The notes under the pieces: generated by a model
The model's input: only the letters and a program-made list of their open reading frames with translations
Databases searched by the model: none
What the model was told of the DNA's origin: nothing
Position numbers and translations under genes: made by a program
Shown here: positions 40,053 to 50,510 of the stretch, in pieces
Numbering within the stretch: position 1 is the stretch's first letter
Layout: each line of letters starts with the position of its first letter
Source of the DNA: Protonemura montana
Taxonomy: Eukaryota; Arthropoda; Insecta; Plecoptera; Nemouridae
Reading direction: 5' to 3'
Assembly: GCA_947568835.1 (NCBI GenBank)
Contig: OX387603.1
Location: forward strand, 9,607,943-9,671,942
DNA: 64,000 bases

Positions 40053-40495
40053 CTTGATTTGTAGTGTTTAACGGCGCAATTTTTTGACATCTGGCCCTGT
40101 GGCACTGGTCTAATGGCGACGGTGAATGAGTGGATTATAAAGATGATGATGAACCTAACATAGCCTAGAAGGGAGGAGGGAAAACCCAGTGCCAGCTTGT
40201 AGCCTACTCCTGTCGACGAGCACCAAGGGGACCACCAGCTTAACGTCCCCTCCGAAGGATGGTACAACTCGAACAGCAGGATTCCTCCACAAATCTATGC
40301 CGTCGAGAGGTTGATAAGCAAGGTGAATGAAGTTGCTGTACTATCTTTCATCCCTCCAACCTCTCTCCCAAACAGAACTGGTCAAGTGTATGATGGTCAC
40401 CCATCCAATACCCGACCCAGCGCAGTGTTGCTTAACGTCGGTGATCTCATGCGAACCGGTGCTTCCAGCACGCCAAACCGTTCGGTGTGACGATT
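40053..40495 (-). mobile_element. Full-length 5S-rRNA-derived SINE (minus strand)
   Basis: Read on the minus strand from about 40495 it starts with a 5S-rRNA-like head. The internal promoter elements are recognisable: a 'ttaagcaacactg' A-box-like stretch and 'gtattggatgggtgacc' C-box-like stretch. A central block follows, then a tail ending near ATCAA-type repeats. The outer boundary of the large palindrome falls inside this copy. Confidence 0.85.
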
Positions 40496-41188
40496 CGAGG
40501 AGGGCTCGTAAGCAATTGGTACCGCTGTGTGACTTGATTTGGTCAAGAACACTCATATCTAACAAATGCTAACATAGTTAAAACTAATTTAATTAAACAT
40601 CCGCAATTAAAGTACAAGAATTTGCAGTTCTTTAGCATCTGCATGCCTGGAAAAAATTTGGTCTGTGATAGCAGCCGTGGACGCCATTGCTGTTATCACC
40701 TCGATTCACTTTGAAAACCGGTCCGCGCTTCAGTCGATCAAAAGTACGAGGCGGGGTCGATCGAGCACGTGTTGTGACGTCACTTGAACAGCTATGCAGT
40801 AGGTTTCAGGCGATACTCTTCTGTCGTCTACTCGCCTGATACGAAGAGACAAATTTTCGCCTCGTTTTAGACGATTATTTCAGTTGAAACTTGTCATGGT
40901 TGGATTAACCGTACGTATAGGCAGTCCCGTGGCACTCACGCGTACCACGAGTTGCTTCAAAGCTTTCACAGGCAAACTAAATTACCTGACAACGTCATTC
41001 GTTCCCAGCTACTTGACACAATTTTATGGAATATAGCTTTGAATTTAAGGCATAGACAACGCCTCAAAATAGGACCGATCGGAAGATAAAAATATGTGAT
41101 ATTCTGACTTGTGTTGCAAAACTTGTTGCAAACCTTTACAAGATACGATATTTTCTGCGTTGTAGGCTGATCTTACAGATCTTACAGA

Positions 41189-41262
41189 TTGATTGATTGA
41201 TTAGTGACTTTTAACGACGCACTGTTTTGACAACGGACAATGTGGCACTGGTCTAATGCCTA
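41189..41262 (-). mobile_element. SINE 3'-tail fragment (left arm)
   Basis: Minus-strand copy of the SINE tail only, with 'cattagaccagtgccaca' and a terminal AATCA repeat. Mirrored in the right arm. Confidence 0.75.
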
Positions 41263-42802
41263 TGGACTGCCAAATTAAATTTTAACCAGTGGACTTGTTT
41301 CGCGGCGACCAGCACTACAGCGAAATGAGTAATTCGGCTCTGGATGGGCGCGGAGTTTCGTGTCTGCAAGATAGCTATCAAAAACAAGGTGTGAGCTTAC
41401 TGATTCTTTTGGAATAAGGAACCTGGACCAATACTTTGTTCGCTGCCAGCAAAAATTAAAAATTGATATCGTTGCGTGGAGCGAAACAAGCACCCTGTTA
41501 CGGAATGTCCTGCACAGAGGCGACGGCGAATGTTATTTCCAGGGGGCTGCAAGCGCATCTCCTTGCACCCCCCACCGGACGACCATGCCAGTATGCACCT
41601 TTCTATACCTTCTGTTCAGAGCAGGCGTTTGGTCGCTAGAGCGTGAACAAACAAACAGACAACAAGCAAACACACAGAAGTATTTTTTTTTTTTCTAAAA
41701 GTATGTAAAAATTGGATTCCCGGCTTAGCAACATTTCGGTTTTTTACCACCGAACTAAATAACACGTGACCAAATATAAAAAATTCTTACAAGATGTGGT
41801 ACAAGAAATTTTAATTTTTGTGCCATTGTTCTCTCGTTCGATATTTTGATACCTCAGGGACTGGTGGTAAAAGATGTTCTTGTAGGTATCTTAGCCGGTG
41901 TAGATTTTTATCTGGCGCGATAGCTGTTGCTGCCTGTCGCCCGAAATTGTAGCTGCACTCAGAAATGTTTGCCAATCTTTCCGGTCATGTTTGCAATTAC
42001 TGAGTTAGTTCATGGTTTTATAAATCACAAGATACCCTCGCACGCTGAGGCAGTCGCCGTAGTCGAGTGGCGAGACTGAAAAATTGTTTTTGTATTCAAA
42101 CGCAAGAATAATTTGAACATTGAAGGAAGATTCAACAATAACAGCTCATGCTTTAGTAATGCATCAACGACGTGGAAAGTTTCCACGCATGGGAAAAGAG
42201 GGTAGGACGTGGTAGCAAGAGTCCACCACCCAACGTGATATAAAGACGCACGGGGATATCAAGGCCAGAGTTTCACTCGAGTTTAAACTTTCATATCGTA
42301 CTAACGACTAAACTATGAAGTGTATGTGAAACCCATATAGCCCATCGTGTTCGGGGATGCAAACTACCCCTTAGACCACATTATGGATGAATCTTAAAAA
42401 ATCAGGAAAAACCGTAAGGGGTTAGTCTATTGATTTTTTTAATATTTTTTGGTTGGAAATTCAAGTGACGGATTTTGACCCGCAAGGGGTGTCAACAGGA
42501 GTAAAATTTTAAGGGGAGTTAAATGCACAACCCAGTTTTTGTCTCAGATAAATAATAAGGGAGTTATTCTTGTTTTAACGTTTAAAAGCAATATAGCGGC
42601 TAAAGTAAGATGTTAACGCAAAATCCAAATAGCCCATCGTGTTCGGGGGTGCAAACTCCCCCTTAGACCACAGTATTCACCTACCGTCAAGTCAAACGGA
42701 TTTAACCATGTCAAAATATGGACGGTGAAACATGTTTAAAACGCGCGGTTGTTTTCGATTCGGCAGCTTGGATAATTAAGCGAGTAGGTACACTGTAGTT
42801 AC

Positions 42803-43893
42803 CAGTGATGTATTGGTCAATGCACGCGGGTGTACGCAGTCCACCCACTATTAATTTTATTTTTGGCCGTACCCCCACTTTGAATTTTTGAGGGAACGCA
42901 GGTGAATGCACGGGAAAGCAGTATTAAATTATGATTATTCGGAATATCCTGCACTTCTTTATTTTCAAGGCGAAATTATCCCAGTTAAGGGTTTTATTTC
43001 TAATAATCCACTTACTTAAAAATAGACCTAGCAAGAATGCCACTGTTTGCGAACGTACTTAGAGTAGGTAGACTGGAATTATGTCGGCGTCGCGACTCAC
43101 AACAAAGGGGTTAGTTAGAACCATATTACTGTTATCACTTAGGGAAGTCGGTAGCCGCTTTCGCGGCGTCGCACGGCGGTGCAAGCTCTCAGAAGCAAGC
43201 CCGCTTCAAATAATAAGAATTCGCAGGAAAGACAAAAATACAAACAATAACCAAATTGCCACATACGAGCCACACTGGACGAGTAAGTTCAATTCAAGAT
43301 ACAGAAGAGGAAGCAAGTGGATTTGCATTCCCTTTCGGGCCTTGCTCCTCCTAAAAAACCAAAATTTGATAGGGGAGAAGTTGAAGACACCACCAACGTC
43401 GAATGAAGAAGAGCTCAATGAAAAAGAGTCATTGTGGAAACTGATGTAATCTCGTCAACGCGAAAGTACGCGCGTATCTATGGATAGTTTCAACAAAAAT
43501 TTAAACCAGTATTCGATTAAAATGATTGACTTTATTTTACCAGATTCCCGAATCCCCACCAAATTTAAAGACTGCAACAATGTGGGAAGGTGGAGACATG
43601 AGAGGGCGGTATTAATTTAATTTTCTCAAAATCATTACGTAATTAAAAATGCAGTTCTGACCATGTCATTCCAAGGCCAATTTCATCGTAAACTCGTAGA
43701 TTGACTCCAAAAGAAGCCTTAGAATAAAAATTCACTTGGAGCTGCGCCCGAAGCCCCCTATTTTCCACTCTTTCGGTGCATTCACCTTGGGTCTCCTCCT
43801 CCTCCCCCCCCCCCCCCCCCACCCCGCCCGCCGACACAAAAAAATGGGTCATTTTTGCGTACCCCCACTAAAAATTTTACGAATACATCACTG
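42803..43893. mobile_element. Non-autonomous hAT-like transposon in the left arm
   Basis: Terminal inverted repeats CAGTGATGTATT and AATACATCACTG. It is flanked by the 8-bp target duplication GTAGTTAC (42795-42802 and 43894-43901). The right arm keeps the intact single GTAGTTAC site. An 8-bp duplication and CAGTG ends fit the hAT superfamily. Length 1,091 bp with no transposase recognised, so it would need an enzyme in trans. It contains a run of 17 C at 43804-43820. Confidence 0.88.
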
Positions 43894-44336
43894 GTAGTTA
43901 CCGACTGAACACTGACGTACCGACATTTGATAAATTGCTCAATTACTGCTCGATGTCCCAACAGAGTTCGCTGTCGACATGCCATACATCACTAGGTCCC
44001 GTTCGGCCATACTTAGTTGAAGACAAGACCCTGGGTGCAGCATATTGAGGTACCGGAGTGAGACCGGTCATCCTAATCGGTCGATCTCCGAGGTGTTCGG
44101 ATCTTTGCGTTCGATCCTGACAACTATTTGGTAAGGTGAGTGCTATCCGCACTACTGTTGGTGTGGATAGCCGAATCTTAGCTCGTAGGGCAAACTGTTG
44201 TATGTGCCGGGGGTAGACTGTCTATTAAACAGCGAACACGCCATCTGTTAGTAAGTTTTGAACTGATCCTTATGGTTAGTAAAATATGTAAATGGCATTT
44301 TCAAGCGCTATATAAGCCCGATGCTAAGAAATAAAA

Positions 44337-44412
44337 TCTGTCTTCACCTGGACTTGAACGCGATCATCCGGCACTCTGTACCGACAGCCACACACTCCGC
44401 CACGAGGACCTC
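44337..44412 (-). repeat. tRNA-like sequence (type II-like), left arm
   Basis: On the minus strand it has a 'gtggcggagtgtgtgg' A-box-like region and 'gcgttcaagtcc' B-box-like region at tRNA spacing. The cloverleaf is imperfect by eye. Mirrored at about 46641-46716 plus. Confidence 0.5.
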
Positions 44413-44827
44413 ATATATTAGCAAACATATACGTGGATTTATGGCATGGGAAGCTAAGAACTATCAAAGTAACATCGAAAGAATATCGGAAAAATGTACA
44501 AGTCCAGAGTGTAGTTACGATTTCTACCAACAGGTGGCGCAAAGGTAGGTTTTGCACTTAACACTAGTTCCCGTTCCTCTATACTTGATGCTAGACGTAG
44601 GAGCTGCACACGGGGTATAGGTGGGGTTTGGGGTCGTGGGAACGTCCCGCAAAATTGGCGGGCGCGACTGGCGCGAAGCGACAGGAGCGCCCGCCAATTT
44701 TGCTAGTGTCTTAAACATACGCCCAAAAAAAGTGCAAAAATTGACTCCGCAAACAGGTATTGAAATTTCAAGTTACATTGATGAACATGAATTCAAAGTT
44801 TCCTATTCCGACGGTACTTTCTAAAAG

Positions 44828-44900
44828 AACCTACACGGGATTCGATCTCGGGACCCCTGGCATGTGATTTGCGTTCGCTAACCACACGACCAACCGTGGA
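44828..44900 (-). repeat. tRNA-like sequence, left arm
   Basis: On the minus strand it has 'ggtcgtgtggttagcg' (A-box-like) and 'gagatcgaatccc' (B-box-like) with partly pairing acceptor ends. The anticodon stem is weak, so this is probably tRNA-derived and not a functional gene. Mirrored on the plus strand at about 46153-46225. Confidence 0.55.
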
Positions 44901-44999
44901 TGTTCACGTCACATGTTTCTTTTATATATATGAGACACTTTGAGACATTTTTGCTGTCTAAACAATTCGCCAAAAAAAAATGTTTGTCACCACGTCGTG

Positions 45000-45100
45000 G
45001 ATTGAACGTGATTCGAACCTAATAGTTCCCCAATCCTTTCAGAATAGTGGTCGATAAAGGCGATGCCTTAAACCGCACGACCAAGTGTGCATATTTATCC
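45000..45100 (-). repeat. tRNA-Ser/Leu-like sequence, left arm
   Basis: On the minus strand it has 'ggtcgtgcggtttaaggc' and 'ttaggttcgaatcac', with a longer middle part as in type II tRNAs. Mirrored on the plus strand at about 45953-46053. An isoacceptor cannot be assigned with confidence. Confidence 0.5.
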
Positions 45101-45497
45101 ACCTTTATTTTGAGATATTTAAGTCTCCTGACTCCCTCTACCACTGGCGTTTGTTGGATATCGTATTCTAACAGTATAGGTTCATCCACCGAGAACATTC
45201 TATCCAGGTAGCAGATACCTTCAACAAGGTACCTTCTACGAATCAAGTTCGGGCTACGATGCCGTTGAACATTTTTGCCATTTCTTTTTGGCCTGTGTTC
45301 AGGCAGCTGCAGAATTGGCGGTCGCTCCTGGCGCATTGCGCCAGTCGCGCCCGCGAATTTTGCGGGCTGTTCCCACGACCCCAAACCCCACCTATCCCCG
45401 TGTGCAGCTCCTACGTCTAGCATCAACTGTATAGGAACTATACGTACCGAGTGTTAGCTTCCAACAGCGCCACCTGTTGGCAGAATTGGGAACTAGC

Positions 45498-45555
45498 GCC
45501 AGTCTTTCAAGTATCAAAGAATCGATCAGGAGAATGTAAGAATAAAAATAAAATT
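45498..45555. other. 58-bp spacer at the centre of the palindrome
   Basis: Non-palindromic, AT-rich 58 bp between the arm tips aactagc (45491-45497) and gctagtt (45556-45562). Confidence 0.95.
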
Positions 45556-45572
45556 GCTAGTTCCCAATTCTG

Positions 45573-46526
45573 CCAACAGGTGGCGCTGTTGGAAGCTAAC
45601 ACTCGGTACGTATAGTTCCTATACAGTTGATGCTAGACGTAGGAGCTGCACACGGGGATAGGTGGGGTTTGGGGTCGTGGGAACAGCCCGCAAAATTCGC
45701 GGGCGCGACTGGCGCAATGCGCCAGGAGCGACCGCCAATTCTGCAGCTGCCTGAACACAGGCCAAAAAGAAATGGCAAAAATGTTCAACGGCATCGTAGC
45801 CCGAACTTGATTCGTAGAAGGTACCTTGTTGAAGGTATCTGCTACCTGGATAGAATGTTCTCGGTGGATGAACCTATACTGTTAGAATACGATATCCAAC
45901 AAACGCCAGTGGTAGAGGGAGTCAGGAGACTTAAATATCTCAAAATAAAGGTGGATAAATATGCACACTTGGTCGTGCGGTTTAAGGCATCGCCTTTATC
46001 GACCACTATTCTGAAAGGATTGGGGAACTATTAGGTTCGAATCACGTTCAATCCACGACGTGGTGACAAACATTTTTTTTTGGCGAATTGTTTAGACAGC
46101 AAAAATGTCTCAAAGTGTCTCATATATATAAAAGAAACATGTGACGTGAACATCCACGGTTGGTCGTGTGGTTAGCGAACGCAAATCACATGCCAGGGGT
46201 CCCGAGATCGAATCCCGTGTAGGTTCTTTTAGAAAGTACCGTCGGAATAGGAAACTTTGAATTCATGTTCATCAATGTAACTTGAAATTTCAATACCTGT
46301 TTGCGGAGTCAATTTTTGCACTTTTTTTGGGCGTATGTTTAAGACACTAGCAAAATTGGCGGGCGCTCCTGTCGCTTCGCGCCAGTCGCGCCCGCCAATT
46401 TTGCGGGACGTTCCCACGACCCCAAACCCCACCTATACCCCGTGTGCAGCTCCTACGTCTAGCATCAAGTATAGAGGAACGGGAACTAGTGTTAAGTGCA
46501 AAACCTACCTTTGCGCCACCTGTTGG
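45573..46526. mobile_element. Foldback element, right copy
   Basis: Exact mirror of the element at 44527-45480. The two copies stand head to head across a 92-bp gap at the palindrome centre. Confidence 0.7.
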
Positions 46527-48690
46527 TAGAAATCGTAACTACACTCTGGACTTGTACATTTTTCCGATATTCTTTCGATGTTACTTTGATAGTTCTTAGC
46601 TTCCCATGCCATAAATCCACGTATATGTTTGCTAATATATGAGGTCCTCGTGGCGGAGTGTGTGGCTGTCGGTACAGAGTGCCGGATGATCGCGTTCAAG
46701 TCCAGGTGAAGACAGATTTTATTTCTTAGCATCGGGCTTATATAGCGCTTGAAAATGCCATTTACATATTTTACTAACCATAAGGATCAGTTCAAAACTT
46801 ACTAACAGATGGCGTGTTCGCTGTTTAATAGACAGTCTACCCCCGGCACATACAACAGTTTGCCCTACGAGCTAAGATTCGGCTATCCACACCAACAGTA
46901 GTGCGGATAGCACTCACCTTACCAAATAGTTGTCAGGATCGAACGCAAAGATCCGAACACCTCGGAGATCGACCGATTAGGATGACCGGTCTCACTCCGG
47001 TACCTCAATATGCTGCACCCAGGGTCTTGTCTTCAACTAAGTATGGCCGAACGGGACCTAGTGATGTATGGCATGTCGACAGCGAACTCTGTTGGGACAT
47101 CGAGCAGTAATTGAGCAATTTATCAAATGTCGGTACGTCAGTGTTCAGTCGGTAACTACAGTGTACCTACTCGCTTAATTATCCAAGCTGCCGAATCGAA
47201 AACAACCGCGCGTTTTAAACATGTTTCACCGTCCATATTTTGACATGGTTAAATCCGTTTGACTTGACGGTAGGTGAATACTGTGGTCTAAGGGGGAGTT
47301 TGCACCCCCGAACACGATGGGCTATTTGGATTTTGCGTTAACATCTTACTTTAGCCGCTATATTGCTTTTAAACGTTAAAACAAGAATAACTCCCTTATT
47401 ATTTATCTGAGACAAAAACTGGGTTGTGCATTTAACTCCCCTTAAAATTTTACTCCTGTTGACACCCCTTGCGGGTCAAAATCCGTCACTTGAATTTCCA
47501 ACCAAAAAATATTAAAAAAATCAATAGACTAACCCCTTACGGTTTTTCCTGATTTTTTAAGATTCATCCATAATGTGGTCTAAGGGGTAGTTTGCATCCC
47601 CGAACACGATGGGCTATATGGGTTTCACATACACTTCATAGTTTAGTCGTTAGTACGATATGAAAGTTTAAACTCGAGTGAAACTCTGGCCTTGATATCC
47701 CCGTGCGTCTTTATATCACGTTGGGTGGTGGACTCTTGCTACCACGTCCTACCCTCTTTTCCCATGCGTGGAAACTTTCCACGTCGTTGATGCATTACTA
47801 AAGCATGAGCTGTTATTGTTGAATCTTCCTTCAATGTTCAAATTATTCTTGCGTTTGAATACAAAAACAATTTTTCAGTCTCGCCACTCGACTACGGCGA
47901 CTGCCTCAGCGTGCGAGGGTATCTTGTGATTTATAAAACCATGAACTAACTCAGTAATTGCAAACATGACCGGAAAGATTGGCAAACATTTCTGAGTGCA
48001 GCTACAATTTCGGGCGACAGGCAGCAACAGCTATCGCGCCAGATAAAAATCTACACCGGCTAAGATACCTACAAGAACATCTTTTACCACCAGTCCCTGA
48101 GGTATCAAAATATCGAACGAGAGAACAATGGCACAAAAATTAAAATTTCTTGTACCACATCTTGTAAGAATTTTTTATATTTGGTCACGTGTTATTTAGT
48201 TCGGTGGTAAAAAACCGAAATGTTGCTAAGCCGGGAATCCAATTTTTACATACTTTTAGAAAAAAAAAAATACTTCTGTGTGTTTGCTTGTTGTCTGTTT
48301 GTTTGTTCACGCTCTAGCGACCAAACGCCTGCTCTGAACAGAAGGTATAGAAAGGTGCATACTGGCATGGTCGTCCGGTGGGGGGTGCAAGGAGATGCGC
48401 TTGCAGCCCCCTGGAAATAACATTCGCCGTCGCCTCTGTGCAGGACATTCCGTAACAGGGTGCTTGTTTCGCTCCACGCAACGATATCAATTTTTAATTT
48501 TTGCTGGCAGCGAACAAAGTATTGGTCCAGGTTCCTTATTCCAAAAGAATCAGTAAGCTCACACCTTGTTTTTGATAGCTATCTTGCAGACACGAAACTC
48601 CGCGCCCATCCAGAGCCGAATTACTCATTTCGCTGTAGTGCTGGTCGCCGCGAAACAAGTCCACTGGTTAAAATTTAATTTGGCAGTCCA

Positions 48691-48764
48691 TAGGCATTAG
48701 ACCAGTGCCACATTGTCCGTTGTCAAAACAGTGCGTCGTTAAAAGTCACTAATCAATCAATCAA
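48691..48764 (+). mobile_element. SINE 3'-tail fragment (right arm)
   Basis: Mirror copy of the left-arm tail fragment, ending in an AATCAATCAA run. Confidence 0.75.
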
Positions 48765-49458
48765 TCTGTAAGATCTGTAAGATCAGCCTACAACGCAGAA
48801 AATATCGTATCTTGTAAAGGTTTGCAACAAGTTTTGCAACACAAGTCAGAATATCACATATTTTTATCTTCCGATCGGTCCTATTTTGAGGCGTTGTCTA
48901 TGCCTTAAATTCAAAGCTATATTCCATAAAATTGTGTCAAGTAGCTGGGAACGAATGACGTTGTCAGGTAATTTAGTTTGCCTGTGAAAGCTTTGAAGCA
49001 ACTCGTGGTACGCGTGAGTGCCACGGGACTGCCTATACGTACGGTTAATCCAACCATGACAAGTTTCAACTGAAATAATCGTCTAAAACGAGGCGAAAAT
49101 TTGTCTCTTCGTATCAGGCGAGTAGACGACAGAAGAGTATCGCCTGAAACCTACTGCATAGCTGTTCAAGTGACGTCACAACACGTGCTCGATCGACCCC
49201 GCCTCGTACTTTTGATCGACTGAAGCGCGGACCGGTTTTCAAAGTGAATCGAGGTGATAACAGCAATGGCGTCCACGGCTGCTATCACAGACCAAATTTT
49301 TTCCAGGCATGCAGATGCTAAAGAACTGCAAATTCTTGTACTTTAATTGCGGATGTTTAATTAAATTAGTTTTAACTATGTTAGCATTTGTTAGATATGA
49401 GTGTTCTTGACCAAATCAAGTCACACAGCGGTACCAATTGCTTACGAGCTCTCCTCGA

Positions 49459-49829
49459 ATCGTCACACCGAACGGTTTGGCGTGCTGGAAGCACCGGTTC
49501 GCATGAGATCACCGACGTTAAGCAACACTGCGCTGGGTCGGGTATTGGATGGGTGACCATCATACACTTGACCAGTTCTGTTTGGGAGAGAGGTTGGAGG
49601 GATGAAAGATAGTACAGCAACTTCATTCACCTTGCTTATCAACCTCTCGACGGCATAGATTTGTGGAGGAATCCTGCTGTTCGAGTTGTACCATCCTTCG
49701 GAGGGGACGTTAAGCTGGTGGTCCCCTTGGTGCTCGTCGACAGGAGTAGGCTACATGCTGGCACTGGGTTTCCCCTCCTCCCATCTAGGCTATGTTAGGT
49801 TCATCATCATCTTCATAATCCACTCATTC
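49459..49829 (+). mobile_element. 5S-derived SINE, 3'-truncated copy at the right end of the palindrome
   Basis: Mirror of the 40053-40495 copy up to its 'attcact' stretch near 49829, after which the two sides are unrelated. The 5S-like head is intact. The tail is missing. Confidence 0.82.
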
Positions 49830-50510
49830 ACTCATAAAAAATGCCAAACATAAAAGTTTGCATTAGCTAACCATACATACAATAATAAATGTTCCTGAAA
49901 GTTTCAGCTAGTTATTAGATCACGTATTTTAGTTAAGATTTTCTAAACTCTCAGTTGTGAGCTAAAACTGTGCTTTTCTACTCTTGAATGACCGGTGGAT
50001 TTTGTTCTCTTGAGCCTGTAGAGTGCCAGAAATGAAATTTTTCAGCAGTCTATATACATCTTTTGAAGACATTGATTTTTGTTATAATCGTTTCAAAAAA
50101 TAGAGATGTTGAAAGTGTACCCAACAATCTGTTGGAGGTTTTCCAAAATTTTGGGGCTCTTTTCGACTAAGTTTTTAATTTTTTTTCTAACGCTGAAAAC
50201 CACAAGTCTATAACTTAAATGGTTTTTTTAGATATCGGCTATATATTACTAAAACACGCGCGGACCGCTAAAAGAGCCCAACTTTGGAAGGTCATATCTT
50301 CCACACTAGTTGTCCTAATATTGTCAAACAATTATTTTGAGCATTTGGTGACTTTGTAACAAACGCTGAAATTTTGAAAAGAATCTGAGATGTGAAGGTC
50401 AAAAAAATTGTCCAAGTGTGCCGGTTTAATGTGGAATGACTCATATCCTTTTTTGGTTTATTTTTATTGTATATTTTATATTTCTATGTATATTTATATA
50501 TTTTAATAAA
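49830..50510. other. Unannotated AT-rich stretch
   Basis: I see no gene or recognisable repeat. A minus-strand AATAAA (tttatt at 50458-50463) could be the polyadenylation signal of the dehydrogenase gene. Confidence 0.5.

Larger units (their letters stand above)
44527..45480. mobile_element. Foldback element, left copy
   Basis: About 954 bp bounded by ccaacaggtggcgc and its reverse complement. Imperfect inverted ends of roughly 170 bp share the 'gatgctagacgtaggagc' block and a GC-rich inner hairpin (ggcgggcgcgactgg and partner). The interior carries tRNA-like sequences on the minus strand. No coding capacity is evident. The family is unknown to me. Confidence 0.7.
40199..45497. repeat. Left arm of giant inverted repeat
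   Basis: Position x pairs with 89953-x in the outer part and with 91053-x in the inner part. The offset changes because of a 1,099-bp insertion present only here plus a one-base homopolymer difference (12 T here against 11 A in the right arm near 41683-41694). At least eight pairs of open frames are identical in the two arms. No protein-coding gene is recognised in it. Confidence 0.96.
45556..49754. repeat. Right arm of giant inverted repeat
   Basis: Reverse complement of the left arm without the hAT-like insertion. Identity starts to break near 49754 (for example ctacatgctgg here against ctacaagctgg in the left arm), and the SINE homology ends altogether near 49830. Confidence 0.96.

Noticed and set aside
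43081..43449. 122-codon open frame inside the hAT-like element as a transposase
   Set aside because: Far too short for a hAT transposase, with no recognisable catalytic or dimerisation motif.
44828..44900. Functional tRNA gene
   Set aside because: A- and B-boxes are good, but the anticodon and T stems do not pair well, and the position before the putative anticodon is not T.
45019..46034. Pair of 135-codon open frames mirrored around the palindrome centre
   Set aside because: They overlap tRNA-like and foldback sequences, have no domain signature, and appear twice only because the arms are copies.
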